64,000 nt of DNA from Sphaerolaimus hirsutus. Taxonomy: Eukaryota; Nematoda; Chromadorea; Monhysterida; Sphaerolaimidae. The number at the start of each line of letters is the position of its first letter. The first letter of the stretch is position 1. A program made the translations under genes and the position numbers. A model generated the notes under the pieces. The model made no database searches. It was not told the origin of the DNA and worked only from the letters and a program-made list of their open reading frames with translations. Positions 44,601 through 53,488 of this stretch are shown here, piece by piece. The stretch covers positions 1-64,000 of the forward strand of contig CAXIWS010000742.1 in the NCBI GenBank assembly GCA_964036195.1. Direction: 5' to 3'.

Positions 44601-47600
44601 TATCCACATACAGATTTTCATCGATCAACTTTGCATTCTCTGTGCCAGCTTGATTCAGGTGGTATCTGACTGTTAGCGCCAGCAGCGCTGGGCTGCAGAT
44701 TATTCCAAATGGCACTCTGGCAAATCTGTAAATCTGAATGTTGTCCTCCATAGATGGTTTCGTGGGATCCTTGTACCACAGAAATCTTGTCACATCTCTG
44801 TCACTGTCCTGCAGACTAATCTGCAGAAACGCTTTCTCTATGTCTGCGACCAGAGCGATTCCATGCAACCGGAATCGCATCAGCATCCCTACCAGCTGTG
44901 GTAGTATAACTGGACCGCGGTACATGCACTCATTCAAGCTTGGCATGCCTGGCGGTTTCGCTGAGGCGTCATATACCTCTCTGACCTTTGTGGTAGTTTT
45001 CTCTGGCGTTATCACTGGTTGATGAGGCAAAATATGGAATTTTCTGCCATCCATAATATCCTCTTGCACTTTCTCAATCACTCCTTGCTCCTCTTGCGCT
45101 TTCATGATTGCCTGAATTTTCTCCAGTAATTCTGGGTCTCTCTTGAGCCTGTTGGTGAGGTATCTGAACCTTTTGAATGCCATTGCTTTATTGTCTGGGA
45201 GTTCATGCAAATTTGGTTTGTACATGAACTTTACAGAGTACCGTCCATTTGGGTTTCTCTGTACACTCTCATTGAATTGCTTGATGGCCTCATCGTCCTC
45301 GACGAGGTCTGGCTGGTCCATTATGCCAATGGTATCCAGTCTATCCATGTCTTTGACATTTGGTACAGGAGCAATTGACAACGGTGCTTCCTCGTACCAC
45401 TTTTCTCTCTGAATTTGATGCACAATTGTGTTGACCACCACCGGATATGCGCCATCCGTGGTCCATTGATTTCTGTTGCTCGTCAGCTGCCCACCTCCCA
45501 TCAGCAATCCCAATTCTGATGGAATGACATACAATCCTGACGGAAGTCTGGTGGTGCTGGTGTTTCTGGACATCAAGTCCCAGAAATAATTCAAGCCCAC
45601 TATAATGTCTGGCTTGAACTTGCACTCTGTCCCTTTGTCCTTAGGAATTCTGTCTGCAAAGTAACTCTCATCCGGGAAGTACTTCTGCAGGTACTTTTCA
45701 TCCTGTTCTGACACAGGCACTTTGACTTGTTCTGTGGTCAATGTCGGGACCACATCAGCCACCATATCAACTTTCTGGCCATTTCTGAGCCGCATTCTAA
45801 ATTCCACTTGCTGTACCACTTTATAGTGCGGCTTTTCATTTCCGAATGTGTACACCTGGATGTGGTGTTCACCTGTACTTTTCAAATTGAGTTTCTTGGC
45901 CACTTTCTCTGACATGTACGTTCCCTGGGATCCTGTGTCCAGGAACGCTTGAATCTGTAGTGGTGGCTGTTCAGGCTCCATATCTGTATCCATTTCTGAA
46001 GCCTCAATCACGGTTCTGGCTGTCATCAGCATTGACATATTTCTGTTTACTGACAGGTTCACTGACGTATTCTGTTGCTTTGTATTTGGTTCTGTAACCA
46101 CTGTGCTGGATATGGTTTCTGTCTCTACCATTTCTGGTCCAGCTTCTTCCACAGTGACACAATTCACTGTGGCCTTTCTCTGTTGGCTCTGTGCTGGTCG
46201 ACCGGCCGTCGGCACAGACTTTCTGCCATTGTTTGCTGATTGCTGGCCATTCTGTTGACCATTTGCTCTGAACGCTGGAATTTGCCGTCCAGCGTTTCCA
46301 TTGCCATTGTCACCAAATTTCTCTGGGCACACCGCAGTGTGGTGCCTATTGGACTTGCAATAGAAGCAACTTCTCGTAAATTGACATTGATTCATGTAAT
46401 GCCCTTTCTGCAGGCATCTCAGGCATCGCTCTGCCTTTGACAAAACCACTCTCCTTTCTCTGGCAGTTTTGAACTTTGGACACTTATCATTAAAGTGTAA
46501 TTGCTGTGTGTCATTGCAGAACACACACGGCCTCCCAGGATTCATGAATCCAGCCTGTGGTGCACTTTGTCCATTCTGGATCACAGACATGCTCCCTGTG
46601 CTGGTCCTTGGGTTCTCTGGCCCTCTGAATCGATTCCCATTGCCTTGGAATCGATTATTGAATTGCTGTGCGCGGGGATTATTCCCAAATCCTTGGCGCG
46701 ATTGCTGAACTGGTGCCTCAGTTTGCTGTGCGTGCTGTACAGCCTCACTGAGCGCTAGCTGCTGGCCAAACAGCTTTCTGAATTTTTCCACCGTCAAGGC
46801 TTCCTCAGTTCCCTGTTCCTTCTGGATTTCTCTGAGAACCTCGGGTGGCACTTTCTGTTGCAGCTGGCTCAACAGCATTGGATGTTCCACTGATTCGCCC
46901 AGTGACTCCAACTGCTGGAGCAGCCTTTCAATTGCATCAAACAAAATTCTCATGTCCTGACAGGTATTCCTGGCCTGTCGCAACTTCATGATATTACTCA
47001 TCAGCGTGTTTCTGACCACAACTGGCTGGTCATATCTCTTTTTGAGCATTGCAATTGCGGGTGCATAATTTTCTGCGGTCACACTCAATCCACTGATCAT
47101 GCCAAATGCTGAGCCTTTCAGCAAGCTCCTCAAGTATGAAAACTTGGAAATGTCCTCCAAATCTGTCCGATTGTGGATGTGGGATTCGAACATTTGCCAC
47201 CATGATCGAAATTTGACAATTTCCCCAGTAAACTGTTCCACTTCCAGTTTCTGTAATTTGACGCTCTTTGCCGTGGTTGCATTAGTTGAACTGGCCCCCG
47301 GAGCAGCTCCCTGAGCTGTCAGAGCCATCTGTGCAGCCATCTGCTGTATGAATGCTGTATTGACTTCATACATGGTATTTCCGCTCTGTTGCTGGATCAT
47401 GTCTTGCAACTCTTCGATGTACACATTCATGGCTACTACTTTCTGTGTCACCAAGTCTGACATATTTGCATATTCCTCATATGAGTCTTGGTATATCTTC
47501 TGTTCTTGTTCCATCTGGTCGGGTTCGTCAATGTCCTTGACAATATCCCTCCATGCGTCAAATTGAGTTTTCACTGCATTCATTGCACTTTCCAATTTTG

Positions 47601-47775
47601 CACCCTCCTGTTTGACAGATGCAATCACTCTTCTCATCTCTGTTCTCTTATCATCCTTTGATGCTTCCGCAAATAGTTCCAGGTCATATTTGGCAAATTC
47701 TCTTGCCAATCTGCTCTCCACCCTGTGCTTTGCTGGCCCCAGGGTCTTTCTGATGTGACCTGTTGGCGAAACCAT
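39073..47775 (-). CDS. BEL/Pao gag-pol-env polyprotein
   Basis: One frame; the first ATG is 47775 (the frame itself opens at a GTG, 47799), giving 2900 residues. In order: coiled Gag N-terminus and DUF1759-type Gag (about 170-320); Cys/His knuckles (CVFC near 413, CLRCLQKGHYMNQC near 450, CFYCKSNRHHTAVC near 470); pepsin-like A17 protease with LDTGSQ (Asp 613); RT with LVADIEKAF and YVDN at 1056 (YVDD in many relatives); RNase H with FVDAS near 1240; integrase with H..H..C..C (about 1605-1650) and catalytic Asp 1675, Asp 1737, Glu 1798 (GGVYERMVG); DUF5641-like tail to about 1980. From about 2050 follows an envelope-like part: hydrophobic segment, Cys-rich ectodomain with N-X-S/T sites, a Gly-rich GAGIGQTAAGIG stretch, a transmembrane segment at about 2683-2708 and a Cys-rich basic tail. 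No stop anywhere, so it could be active. Relation of the envelope to a known virus glycoprotein class is not settled by eye. Confidence 0.95.
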   Translation of the reverse strand: MVSPTGHIRKTLGPAKHRVESRLAREFAKYDLELFAEASKDDKRTEMRRVIASVKQEGAKLESAMNAVKTQFDAWRDIVKDIDEPDQMEQEQKIYQDSYEEYANMSDLVTQKVVAMNVYIEELQDMIQQQSGNTMYEVNTAFIQQMAAQMALTAQGAAPGASSTNATTAKSVKLQKLEVEQFTGEIVKFRSWWQMFESHIHNRTDLEDISKFSYLRSLLKGSAFGMISGLSVTAENYAPAIAMLKKRYDQPVVVRNTLMSNIMKLRQARNTCQDMRILFDAIERLLQQLESLGESVEHPMLLSQLQQKVPPEVLREIQKEQGTEEALTVEKFRKLFGQQLALSEAVQHAQQTEAPVQQSRQGFGNNPRAQQFNNRFQGNGNRFRGPENPRTSTGSMSVIQNGQSAPQAGFMNPGRPCVFCNDTQQLHFNDKCPKFKTARERRVVLSKAERCLRCLQKGHYMNQCQFTRSCFYCKSNRHHTAVCPEKFGDNGNGNAGRQIPAFRANGQQNGQQSANNGRKSVPTAGRPAQSQQRKATVNCVTVEEAGPEMVETETISSTVVTEPNTKQQNTSVNLSVNRNMSMLMTARTVIEASEMDTDMEPEQPPLQIQAFLDTGSQGTYMSEKVAKKLNLKSTGEHHIQVYTFGNEKPHYKVVQQVEFRMRLRNGQKVDMVADVVPTLTTEQVKVPVSEQDEKYLQKYFPDESYFADRIPKDKGTECKFKPDIIVGLNYFWDLMSRNTSTTRLPSGLYVIPSELGLLMGGGQLTSNRNQWTTDGAYPVVVNTIVHQIQREKWYEEAPLSIAPVPNVKDMDRLDTIGIMDQPDLVEDDEAIKQFNESVQRNPNGRYSVKFMYKPNLHELPDNKAMAFKRFRYLTNRLKRDPELLEKIQAIMKAQEEQGVIEKVQEDIMDGRKFHILPHQPVITPEKTTTKVREVYDASAKPPGMPSLNECMYRGPVILPQLVGMLMRFRLHGIALVADIEKAFLQISLQDSDRDVTRFLWYKDPTKPSMEDNIQIYRFARVPFGIICSPALLALTVRYHLNQAGTENAKLIDENLYVDNLILSVDTEQKAIELYQESKVLFTEAQMNLREWNSNNKSFTWQLAESDVAKEIVTTVLGMKWDTESDQMWLKTPKTVQQSQLSETDQKIKLPTKRTVAKVTAGCFDPMGLVSPVLLPAKRFLQTLWHSGPSAKEWDTPLSEEQTAIWQQLETELLKVGQIKFNRNLNYQSGADAQLHIFVDASAMAYSAAAYICQKTENDSSTSSLLYSRLRLAPKKPEVTIPRLELLAMLIGSRMSKFIHKELKDVKFSQTVVWSDSTCCLKWLTTAKPLACFVKNRLDEIRRIQSETENMHIRHIAGLENPADMATRGMNMSELEGSNLWWKGPEWLMTGEWPEPKVEPVTPEVMAEIKKGELKFPKASPIYLGATQQVVSDPDASNVQADESKQSNPLGIEIQRFSSLTKLLDSTVYVMRFVRQMHKKRNRNDSQNGLSEIMKSICGTIKPQGIISIEEREIALKYWIKVTQQNHYKGVAKILATGHSKGSQDGKKAAADQQLIKWLNVQMHQDGILKCHGRMEHTDPQEVTVPLILLPATATVTQLIVRNQHEKLMHAGVQHTLAAIRQKYWITQGRRVIYNVTRTCPTCKKLGAKPYQLPPMPDLPETRVQRARPFQYTGLDYLGPVWYKVDKDHRKMWICLFTCMVTRAVHLEGVLDMTAQEFLNTVRRFIARRGKPEAVISDNATQFKLTEKVLSSSTDKAINTGKEWSEMVKSGAVQTYCSQQQIQWNMTTPMAPWQGGVYERMVGITKKHFKAAVGHRMLTLQELLTLLPEVEAVINSRPISYIYGDVKSLRVLTPKDFLTGEGQIGAPQFDADKDGEFVPRMDNAAKLQKYWETTQQTLDKFWDLWHQEYIPSLRERTQVTHKHGRLTATQEPKVNEVVLIYEENMPRGAWRMGRIEQLEPSKDGQIRSAKVRTANRNVVSRPLNQLYPLEINSKTMDIPETAVTVKVDLLDPAIVQKHVRNQSSNRDSVQNPAQRNSVSDRVLRSATGKATATTSSLVIGMLCMMLMLTGMSESATLREASKAYSEVFSRTYVLETSTVRPPSLAAHHGLPPLPSEWPPKSVREMQTYERFKDAIKDHPVEQVISSQSQKYQICTSGRHGHALTVPEEVQCHIPPRNFVKAMKVTLYAQRQIPQKEKAYRCYIRIKEIITHTSFWGAKGITGNFEKYQQVGVVACNYARIHKMFRGTPLVEMEPRVWTTNQTLKVEYSWCCHDKENVISNFYMEEGTVASLDGKTVISDLQDFSQCRAMMGHCRDHNYGITVWDTENFKHQCAYERIGRFKSEISGQTIIVSKLQAAYSHSNKTKRPIGSECVPGDTYYTDQGGVFIQFDRREDVPVEWAMPGKIVEARESTISGTLYARLDDRNSKFQFLQHVVREMTQAQFAIVWHQLCQLRKNQLDMLTQLFRIDPTLGIRAMLGRQDVHAEWAGEAIMFWECKEVQPYIVYQTGKVGETCYKYTPMRLDKDGPLWFKSPGSRDLVEKSPEEDCSHTTPHLYRNEHGQWKSAHGMVHVTETPIEMTWKGQWQAFTFDAPHLFTNIVNRATNFMDVRGQIQRLQNLEHVQNQLIDYTADMSLDPRVIRNSIEGIGAGIGQTAAGIGKAYGHYISGVSKGYTNFMGGMLKGPFQVIINTIAMLLGITILIAGIVAAGYLWYNWRIATGKPVIPPCVYTCIWKCIVCPFKCIWLCFRAIRYTIKKSTQKETNYPQRKVRKTELRPAIKRRARSNSTQSVRFARRAETEDRMAKSLSAYVQPDESSADEGQVRARNRDSVHMPDIRKFTSRERAGSDTGNYLLHHQARSALASPTTGPATSRTPTTSRTTTFTTEATVETPLITLAPTTTSM

Positions 47776-47799
47776 TTTTGCTGACGAATTTTCCTTCAC

Positions 47800-48984
47800 T
47801 GTTTCTCTTTATAGTGCGTCTCCTGTGACGCTTGTGACGCTTCTCTGCGTCTTTCTGTGCAGTGCTCTGTGCACCACGGATTTGTTGTGCCACGCACAAT
47901 ACCAATGCAGTCCTACAGGCCCCTGACGTGTTCTCACGCGTTGACCTTTACTGCACTGGCACCAGGTGTGTTCCTAAAGCCCCTGACGTGATTGTTTACA
48001 CGCGTTGACTTCAACACACCGGTCAAATCCACCTGGACAATAAACAATTTATTTGCCCAGCAGTGTGCGCCCAAGGAGGGTCCGTACACACTCTTTCTGA
48101 GCGCTCTGGCGCTCTTTCTGGCACGCCTGTGTGCCTTGTGACCACGCCGGCCACTTGCTTTCCTGAGCGGCTCCTGTGCCGCTATGCGCAGTGCTGCGCT
48201 TGCCGTGTCGCCTGTGACACGTTTCTGTGCACTCTGGTGCACTTTCTGATTCTGGGCAGTGTTTCTGTACACTGCTCTGCAATTGCGCCTGTGCAATGCA
48301 GTATTCTGGCACTTTTGTGCTGTCTGATCTGATGGTACCGAGCAGGCACAGCGTGTATTTTTGATGGGAGCTCCGCAAAGCCCCTACACGCTACCAAGTA
48401 TCCTAATACTTGGTTTTCAAATCCACTCTCTGTCAGCTACAGCCCTCTGTCAGCTACAGCCCTTTGTACACTGATACCCCTACTTTTGCACTTCCGAGGT
48501 ATGAGTCCACTCTTACCCAGTGGAGCGAGGGACCTCCGCGAATGCCCAAAAACAGCCCTTTGACTAGCGTGGCTCTGTGGCGATCCTGTCTCCGTCAGGT
48601 CACCCTCCCTTGGCATAGGAAGGACGTGCGAGCGGTCACTGGCGTCCGGATGACCAGGAGCGTCCAGCGAAAGTTTGACCACCGTCCGACAATGACTCCT
48701 TGTCAAATGCCGGTGCCGCCCAGCGTCTAGCACCTTGCCAGAGCACTGGTGAAAGCTGCCTGAAATCCTGACAGGCTTGTCAGAACTCCAGTGTCCTCCG
48801 CGCGTGAGCGTAGAACCGCTCCCAGGATGTAGACAGGAGTGCCGTGACTTTGGCGCAGTGCTGTCTGCAAATCAACAGCCAACGCTCAGCCAAGGCCAAT
48901 TGATGTTCAGCAGGACTTTTGAAGTTCTGCCAACTGCCGCACAATGTCCGTTCCGGCTTGGTGATAGCACAATGTCATGCAATC
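47800..48984 (-). promoter_or_regulatory. Untranslated leader of the BEL/Pao element
   Basis: 1.18 kb between the primer binding site and gag. Several short overlapping frames (up to 120 codons) without domains. Rich in 'tgtgcgcactg'-type words and GC-richer than flanking DNA. Packaging or translation signals are expected here but none is recognisable. Confidence 0.7.
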
Positions 48985-49002
48985 ACCCTGCTCGCTGCGC
49001 CA
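48985..49002 (-). promoter_or_regulatory. Primer binding site, complementary to tRNA-Ser 3' end
   Basis: On the minus strand the bases directly after the 5' LTR are TGGCGCAGCGAGCAGGGT. The plus strand ACCCTGCTCGCTGCGCCA equals the 3' 18 bases (with CCA) of the animal tRNA-Ser type whose acceptor stem ends CGCTGC. No spacer between LTR and site. Confidence 0.88.
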
Positions 49003-50313
49003 TGTGATGAAGCCACCGAAGTCAGCGTCTTCTACCACCGAATCCGGCTGCTTCAAGACCGTAGTGAGAAACGGCCTTTAGAGTGGTTGATTTCCCGTTG
49101 TTGCCGAACGTCCACTTGTCGACAGCCAAGTTGAGTTTATTTCGTAGTTGTGTGTTGAAAAGGGGTTTCGAGATTGTTTCAGGTACTTTATTTTGATCAG
49201 ATACAGCGTGTTACAAAAGCGCAAAGCCTAGCGAGCTTCCTAGTCGAAGTTTCTATCGCTAGCTTATTTTGTTCACTTGGGGTGGGTCCGCAGACTGAAG
49301 TAAAAACTCTCAAAGTAGCTAAGACACGGAAATCACGTATAGAAAAACAGCTACAGTAATTTCCTAATACAAATGCACAAATAAGACATGAATGCAACAA
49401 ATAAACACATCTAGCCGAAACAGTTGCCTTATACCGCGCGTGCATACATTCAAACAATTATGGTAAAGAAATACCAAGTACAAATTGGGCTAATAGAAAA
49501 ACTATTAATCTTGAGGCGCGAAGTCGGCAAACTCGGCCGATTTACTAATTTGCTCCAATTTGTCAGAAAACATTGACGCACATTGGAACTAATAAATTAG
49601 GGTTTGAAACTGTAAATAGTAGTGTAAATGTTCCTAATGACTTAAATAGAATAAGGTATATTCAACATAATAATAACAATCACTTCCTGGAAACGTATAT
49701 TTCATAATGGACAAATTGGGACTTGCTTAAGTAAATGGGTATAATAATTGAGCAGGGTTTGTAATATATTCTTTGGTATAATTTGAGCAGGGTATTTACC
49801 ATAATGTCAAAGTAAATATAATATAACTTGTGAGCAGGGTTATGACAATTATACCTATGCGAAGGGCTTTGTAAAGTAAATGCTAGTTACACGCAGGGCA
49901 CCATTTCTCTATTAGGACGCTGGCCTAGATAATTACGCAGCACGTAAATATTTACAAGATTTGACTTTTGTAAACTGCAAGTAAACTATGCAAATGTATA
50001 TATAATCATGATCAGAAAATTACGGCGAGTTGAATGAGCCTAATTTTATATTAATACACCTAATAACAACTTATTTGACCTTTTAACCTAAATATTCCAC
50101 ATAAACCTATCAATAACTTATAAAACACTTTCTTAATCAAATATTCTCCATGGGTAAATAATATAGTGCAGGAAATACAATTTGATATTTTGCGTGGTAA
50201 ATAAATATAGTGCATGAAAAGTAAAATAGTGCAAATAAGTAAATATGCGAATATGAGCCTAATTATCAATTCTCTGTATTTCTTTATCCATCCATTTTGC
50301 CACGGTCAGCACA
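49003..50313 (-). repeat. 5' LTR of the BEL/Pao element
   Basis: TGTGATGAAGCC...CACGGTCAGCACA on the plus strand (inverse on the coding strand), 1311 bp. Should hold the promoter; no clear TATA box at a fixed place was chosen among several AT-rich stretches. Confidence 0.95.
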
Positions 50314-50601
50314 ACCTTATAAATGGCGGTTTTTGTTGCATTTTTTGACGTCTGCGTACGTTTCAGACGACAATTTCGTACTTGGTTTTCAAAAATTTTC
50401 TTGTGAAATAATAACCCCCCCCCCTCGAAATACCCCCCCCCCCTCGTTTGACCTTGACCCCCCCCTCTCGGGACCACTATGAAACAATCACCCCCCGGGG
50501 GGTATTTCGAGGAAATACGGTATGTAAATGTATTTACCGATACTCGCGTACACGTATTTTTCGTATAAATGTACGTACCTTTTAACAACTTTGAATCTAA
50601 G

Positions 50602-51140
50602 TCCATCAATTTATAGCCCAATACATGTTTAAGTTATCTTGAACCATAAAGGAAGCAAAAATCAAGAAGAATGTACATAGACAACGCGAAATTGCTGCAT
50701 CTGACTGGTGTTTTTGAATACCGTATTTCCTCGAAATACCCCCCCCCCCTCGATATACCCCCCTCAAAATTGGCACTATGAATTTGTGGTTCAGGAAATG
50801 CATAACAGACGTTCAAAACACTTACTGTGTTACGTTAGAACATCGTTTATACCATCTACATCCTTATATAAAGCTGTAAAAACTTATAAATGATGTTTAT
50901 TGTTGCCTTTTTCACGTTTTTCCCTCAAAATTTTCACTGAAAAAATAAACCCCCAGGGATAATTCGAGGAAATATGGTACTTAAAAACAACAGCTCTATC
51001 CCATCAAGCGAAGATGAATCGAATCAAGTCACAGTTGGAGTTATTGTCCAGCAGACCAGTGGCAACGCTGAATACTTTACATAATTACAGTTCATAACAG
51101 TAATAAGAATGGTTAGCAACGAGTTTGAACTTGTAATTGG
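50602..51140. repeat. Third copy of the RT-associated repeat, split by a MITE
   Basis: 'acatgtttaagttatcttga' and 'gatgaatcgaatcaagtcac' match 29560-29710 and 36540-36680; leaves RT homology at the same 'gctgaatactttacataatt' junction as the 36.7 kb copy. MITE 50719-50980 interrupts it between 'ggtgtttttgaa' and 'ttaaaaacaacag'. Confidence 0.7.
50719..50980. mobile_element. TA-flanked MITE, short form
   Basis: TACCGTATTTCCTCGAAATA at left, 'attcgaggaaatatggta' at right, 262 bases. The empty site is present at 29640-29663 ('ggtgtttttgaattattaaa'). Confidence 0.85.
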
Positions 51141-51144
51141 TGAG

Positions 51145-51574
51145 TACCGTATTTCTTCTAATAGAACAGCATACCTCCAATAGAACGGCACCTCCAAAAG
51201 GACGGCAGGTTTTGGCACATTTTTGCACTCACGAAAACAATAGAACGGCAGCCTCCAATTGAACGGCACCTCCAATAGAATGGCAGGTATACATTATGTT
51301 GGGAGTGTGCCAAAACACAAAAATAAGTAGAAAATGGATTGTGAGAATGTTCAAAGCATTCAATTAGCTGCTGAGTGTCAAATTGATGCTCTTACAATCA
51401 AATATTCCTCAAGCTTCATTAAAAATAAGGCTCATGTCCACATGAGAAATGTGTGAAAAATCGTTGAAAAAAATAGAACGGCAGCCTCCAATAGACTGGC
51501 ACCTCCAATAGAACGGCAGGTAAAAAGTTGATGAAAAAATAGAACTTTGCTCTTCTATTAGAAGAAATATGGTA
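51145..51574. mobile_element. TA-flanked MITE, 'CTTCTAATAGAAC' subfamily
   Basis: TACCGTATTTCTTCTAATAG at left, 'ctattagaagaaatatggta' at right, 430 bases. Interior repeats AATAGAACGGCA and CCTCC words in place of TCGAAATACCCC. Confidence 0.85.
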
Positions 51575-51802
51575 AATGAATATAACAGTATTTTAAGATA
51601 GGGAAGATGTAAAACCAAGAATTATTTCTGACTTGGGACATACAAAGATGTAAGAGTGCGAAAAAGTGTGTCGTCACTTTCCATACTCATCGCAACTTCT
51701 ATGATTTCCGCTGCCATATTACAGCCGTTTCAATTCATTTGAGTGGTTTTGCTTTTTATGCACCCCAAAAATTTATTCTCAATTATATTTTATTTACTTG
51801 CA

Positions 51803-52249
51803 TACTGTATTTCTTCCAATAGAAGAGCGCCATTTAATTTTTCTGTCAACTTTTTAACCTGCCGCTCTATTGGATAGAGAGAGGTGCCATTCAATTGGAG
51901 GCTGCCGTTCTATTTTTTCACCAATCTTTTTCACACATTCTTACCATTTGAACAAAGGGTTTTTGATGAAACATGAAAAACATTTTGATATCGGAGGATC
52001 AATTCAGACAAAACCAATATATGTGAAAACAACCCTGAATCACAGTTCTGAACACCTTGGCTGTTCTCACCACCCATTTTACAAATATTTTTGCGTTTTC
52101 GCACTCTTCCAACGTAATTTCTATCCACCATTCTATTGGAGGTGCCGTTCTATTGGAGTCTGCAATTCTATTGTTTTCATGAGTGCAAAAACAGGCCAAG
52201 ACCTGCCATTCTATTGGAGGTATGGCATTTTATTAGAAGAAATACGGTA
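51803..52249. mobile_element. TA-flanked MITE, 'CTTCCAATAGAAG' subfamily
   Basis: 'tactgtatttcttccaatag' at left, 'attagaagaaatacggta' at right, 447 bases, interior 'GCCGTTCTATTGGAGG' words. Frames of 138 and 66 codons across it are repeat translations. Confidence 0.83.
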
Positions 52250-53488
52250 CTTTCAAAAAGTATATAATACCTATGTGAGTAAGTAAGTACCAGTTTTTTT
52301 TTTGGGGTGCAACGTAAATGTATCTATGCAGAACTCAAGTATACATTTTTATGTATATGATTTAACAACTATGGTTTGAACTTGAGTGGTTTTTACTGAT
52401 TAAGCTGTGACCAGTAGCAAATGAATACAATGTGGATAAACAAACACACAAAAACATTGCTCACAATAGGGGGGATTTCATAGACAATGAATGTTCCACG
52501 TCATGATTTATGGTGACCTCATAAATCAAAATACTGCAACATTTTTTGCAGTCTGATCAAGCGTAACGCCAACTACAAAACATGGCAGCAACAAATTTTT
52601 GATCGTGGTTTTTGAAAGGGCAGTAAGTGGTCGTGGTATTTTGAATGTCACAAGCAGAGTTTCAAGTGTCACAAGGAGAAATTGAGCTATCACAATGTGA
52701 CATTGACATGCCACAGTGTATACACCAAAAACGCACATTCCCAATTGAGTAGTTTGCTTCCGAAACTCAATATCTATGTGTTTTTTCAAATTACACTTAA
52801 ATGATTAAATTTGATGTTGGCACAAGCAGGCATGCTTAAGTGATATCCCTTGCCCAAAGCATCGAACAATTACTTCCAAGTTTTTTCAATTTGATAAAAT
52901 TCCAAATCATTGAAAAAATAATTGTGACTGCCCCTCAGAAGAGGTTTTTTTTGATGGACCGGAGTCTGTATCCCCGGAAGTAGAGGGCAGCGGTTCTAAT
53001 TGTTTGGGCGGCTCCATGCATTCCTAAATGGATGTGATTGAGTCCGCCGCTGCTGCCGCGGATGCCATTTCAATGTTCTTTAATGTTTGTCATTTCATTA
53101 AATACATGAGACTTTTTCAGACCCACCGCATATCAAATGTCACTTTATTTAGCACTAAGAACTTAAAACTGTGTTTTGTCACCTTGAATTCCCTGAAAAA
53201 TTCAAATTTTCGAAAATTTGAATTTTTTGAAAAATAAATCGATTTTTAAGTGTTATTTCCAGGGGTGAAATAAAAATTCAAAAATTATGAAAAAATTCGA
53301 AAATTCGAAAATACTTTCAGCTTTGGCCACTCTCAAATTTTCAAATGCAATTTTCACAAAACTGAAAAACATGGAGTTATCAAGTTTCGGAACCAAACTC
53401 CTCGTTTGAATGATGGGTAAAACCAGCGTGCACCAAATTAGCATTCACAAAACGATCACACAGACCGCGCAATGAATACCCACCTCAA
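52250..53488. other. Mostly unidentified; TTTTCGAA-type repeat at the right
   Basis: 52250-53000 shows no gene or repeat I can name. 53040-53330 is related to 3000-3300 ('ttgaattccctgaaaaattc', 'aataaatcgatttttaag', 'ggggtgaaataaaaattc'). Confidence 0.45.

Larger units (their letters stand above)
37720..50313 (-). mobile_element. BEL/Pao LTR retrotransposon with envelope-like region, complete
   Basis: 12,594 bases, transcribed on the minus strand. Two 1311-bp LTRs with TG...CA ends, a 5-bp target duplication ACCTT (37715-37719 and 50314-50318), a primer binding site abutting the 5' LTR, and one uninterrupted gag-pol-env frame. Five-base duplications and the gag (DUF1759)-PR-RT-RH-IN order are typical of BEL/Pao. 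I noticed a single LTR mismatch (38031 C against 49314 A), so insertion is recent. The polypurine tract expected just upstream of the 3' LTR is not obvious on the coding strand. Confidence 0.96.
37464..50522. mobile_element. TA-flanked MITE split by the BEL/Pao element
   Basis: TACCGTATTTCCTCGAAATC at left, 'atttcgaggaaatacggta' at right. Without the retrotransposon and one ACCTT it is about 460 bases and colinear with 15348-15800. Confidence 0.88.
36884..50593. mobile_element. TAGAGTTGTTAG...AACAACTTTG element hosting a MITE and the BEL/Pao provirus
   Basis: Sister of 27562-29526. Left end TAGAGTTGTTAGAATTACTG; right end 'ccttttaacaactttg'. Octamers 'aatctagg' (36876-36883) and 'aatctaag' (50594-50601) agree at 7 of 8. 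Interior word AAAGTA/TACGCG. Contains three tandem 'cgttgcgattttttttaaag' units (37217-37310). Confidence 0.75.

Noticed and set aside
39518..47566. Many other plus- and minus-strand frames of 60-180 codons
   Set aside because: All lie within the 2900-codon gag-pol-env frame in other frames.
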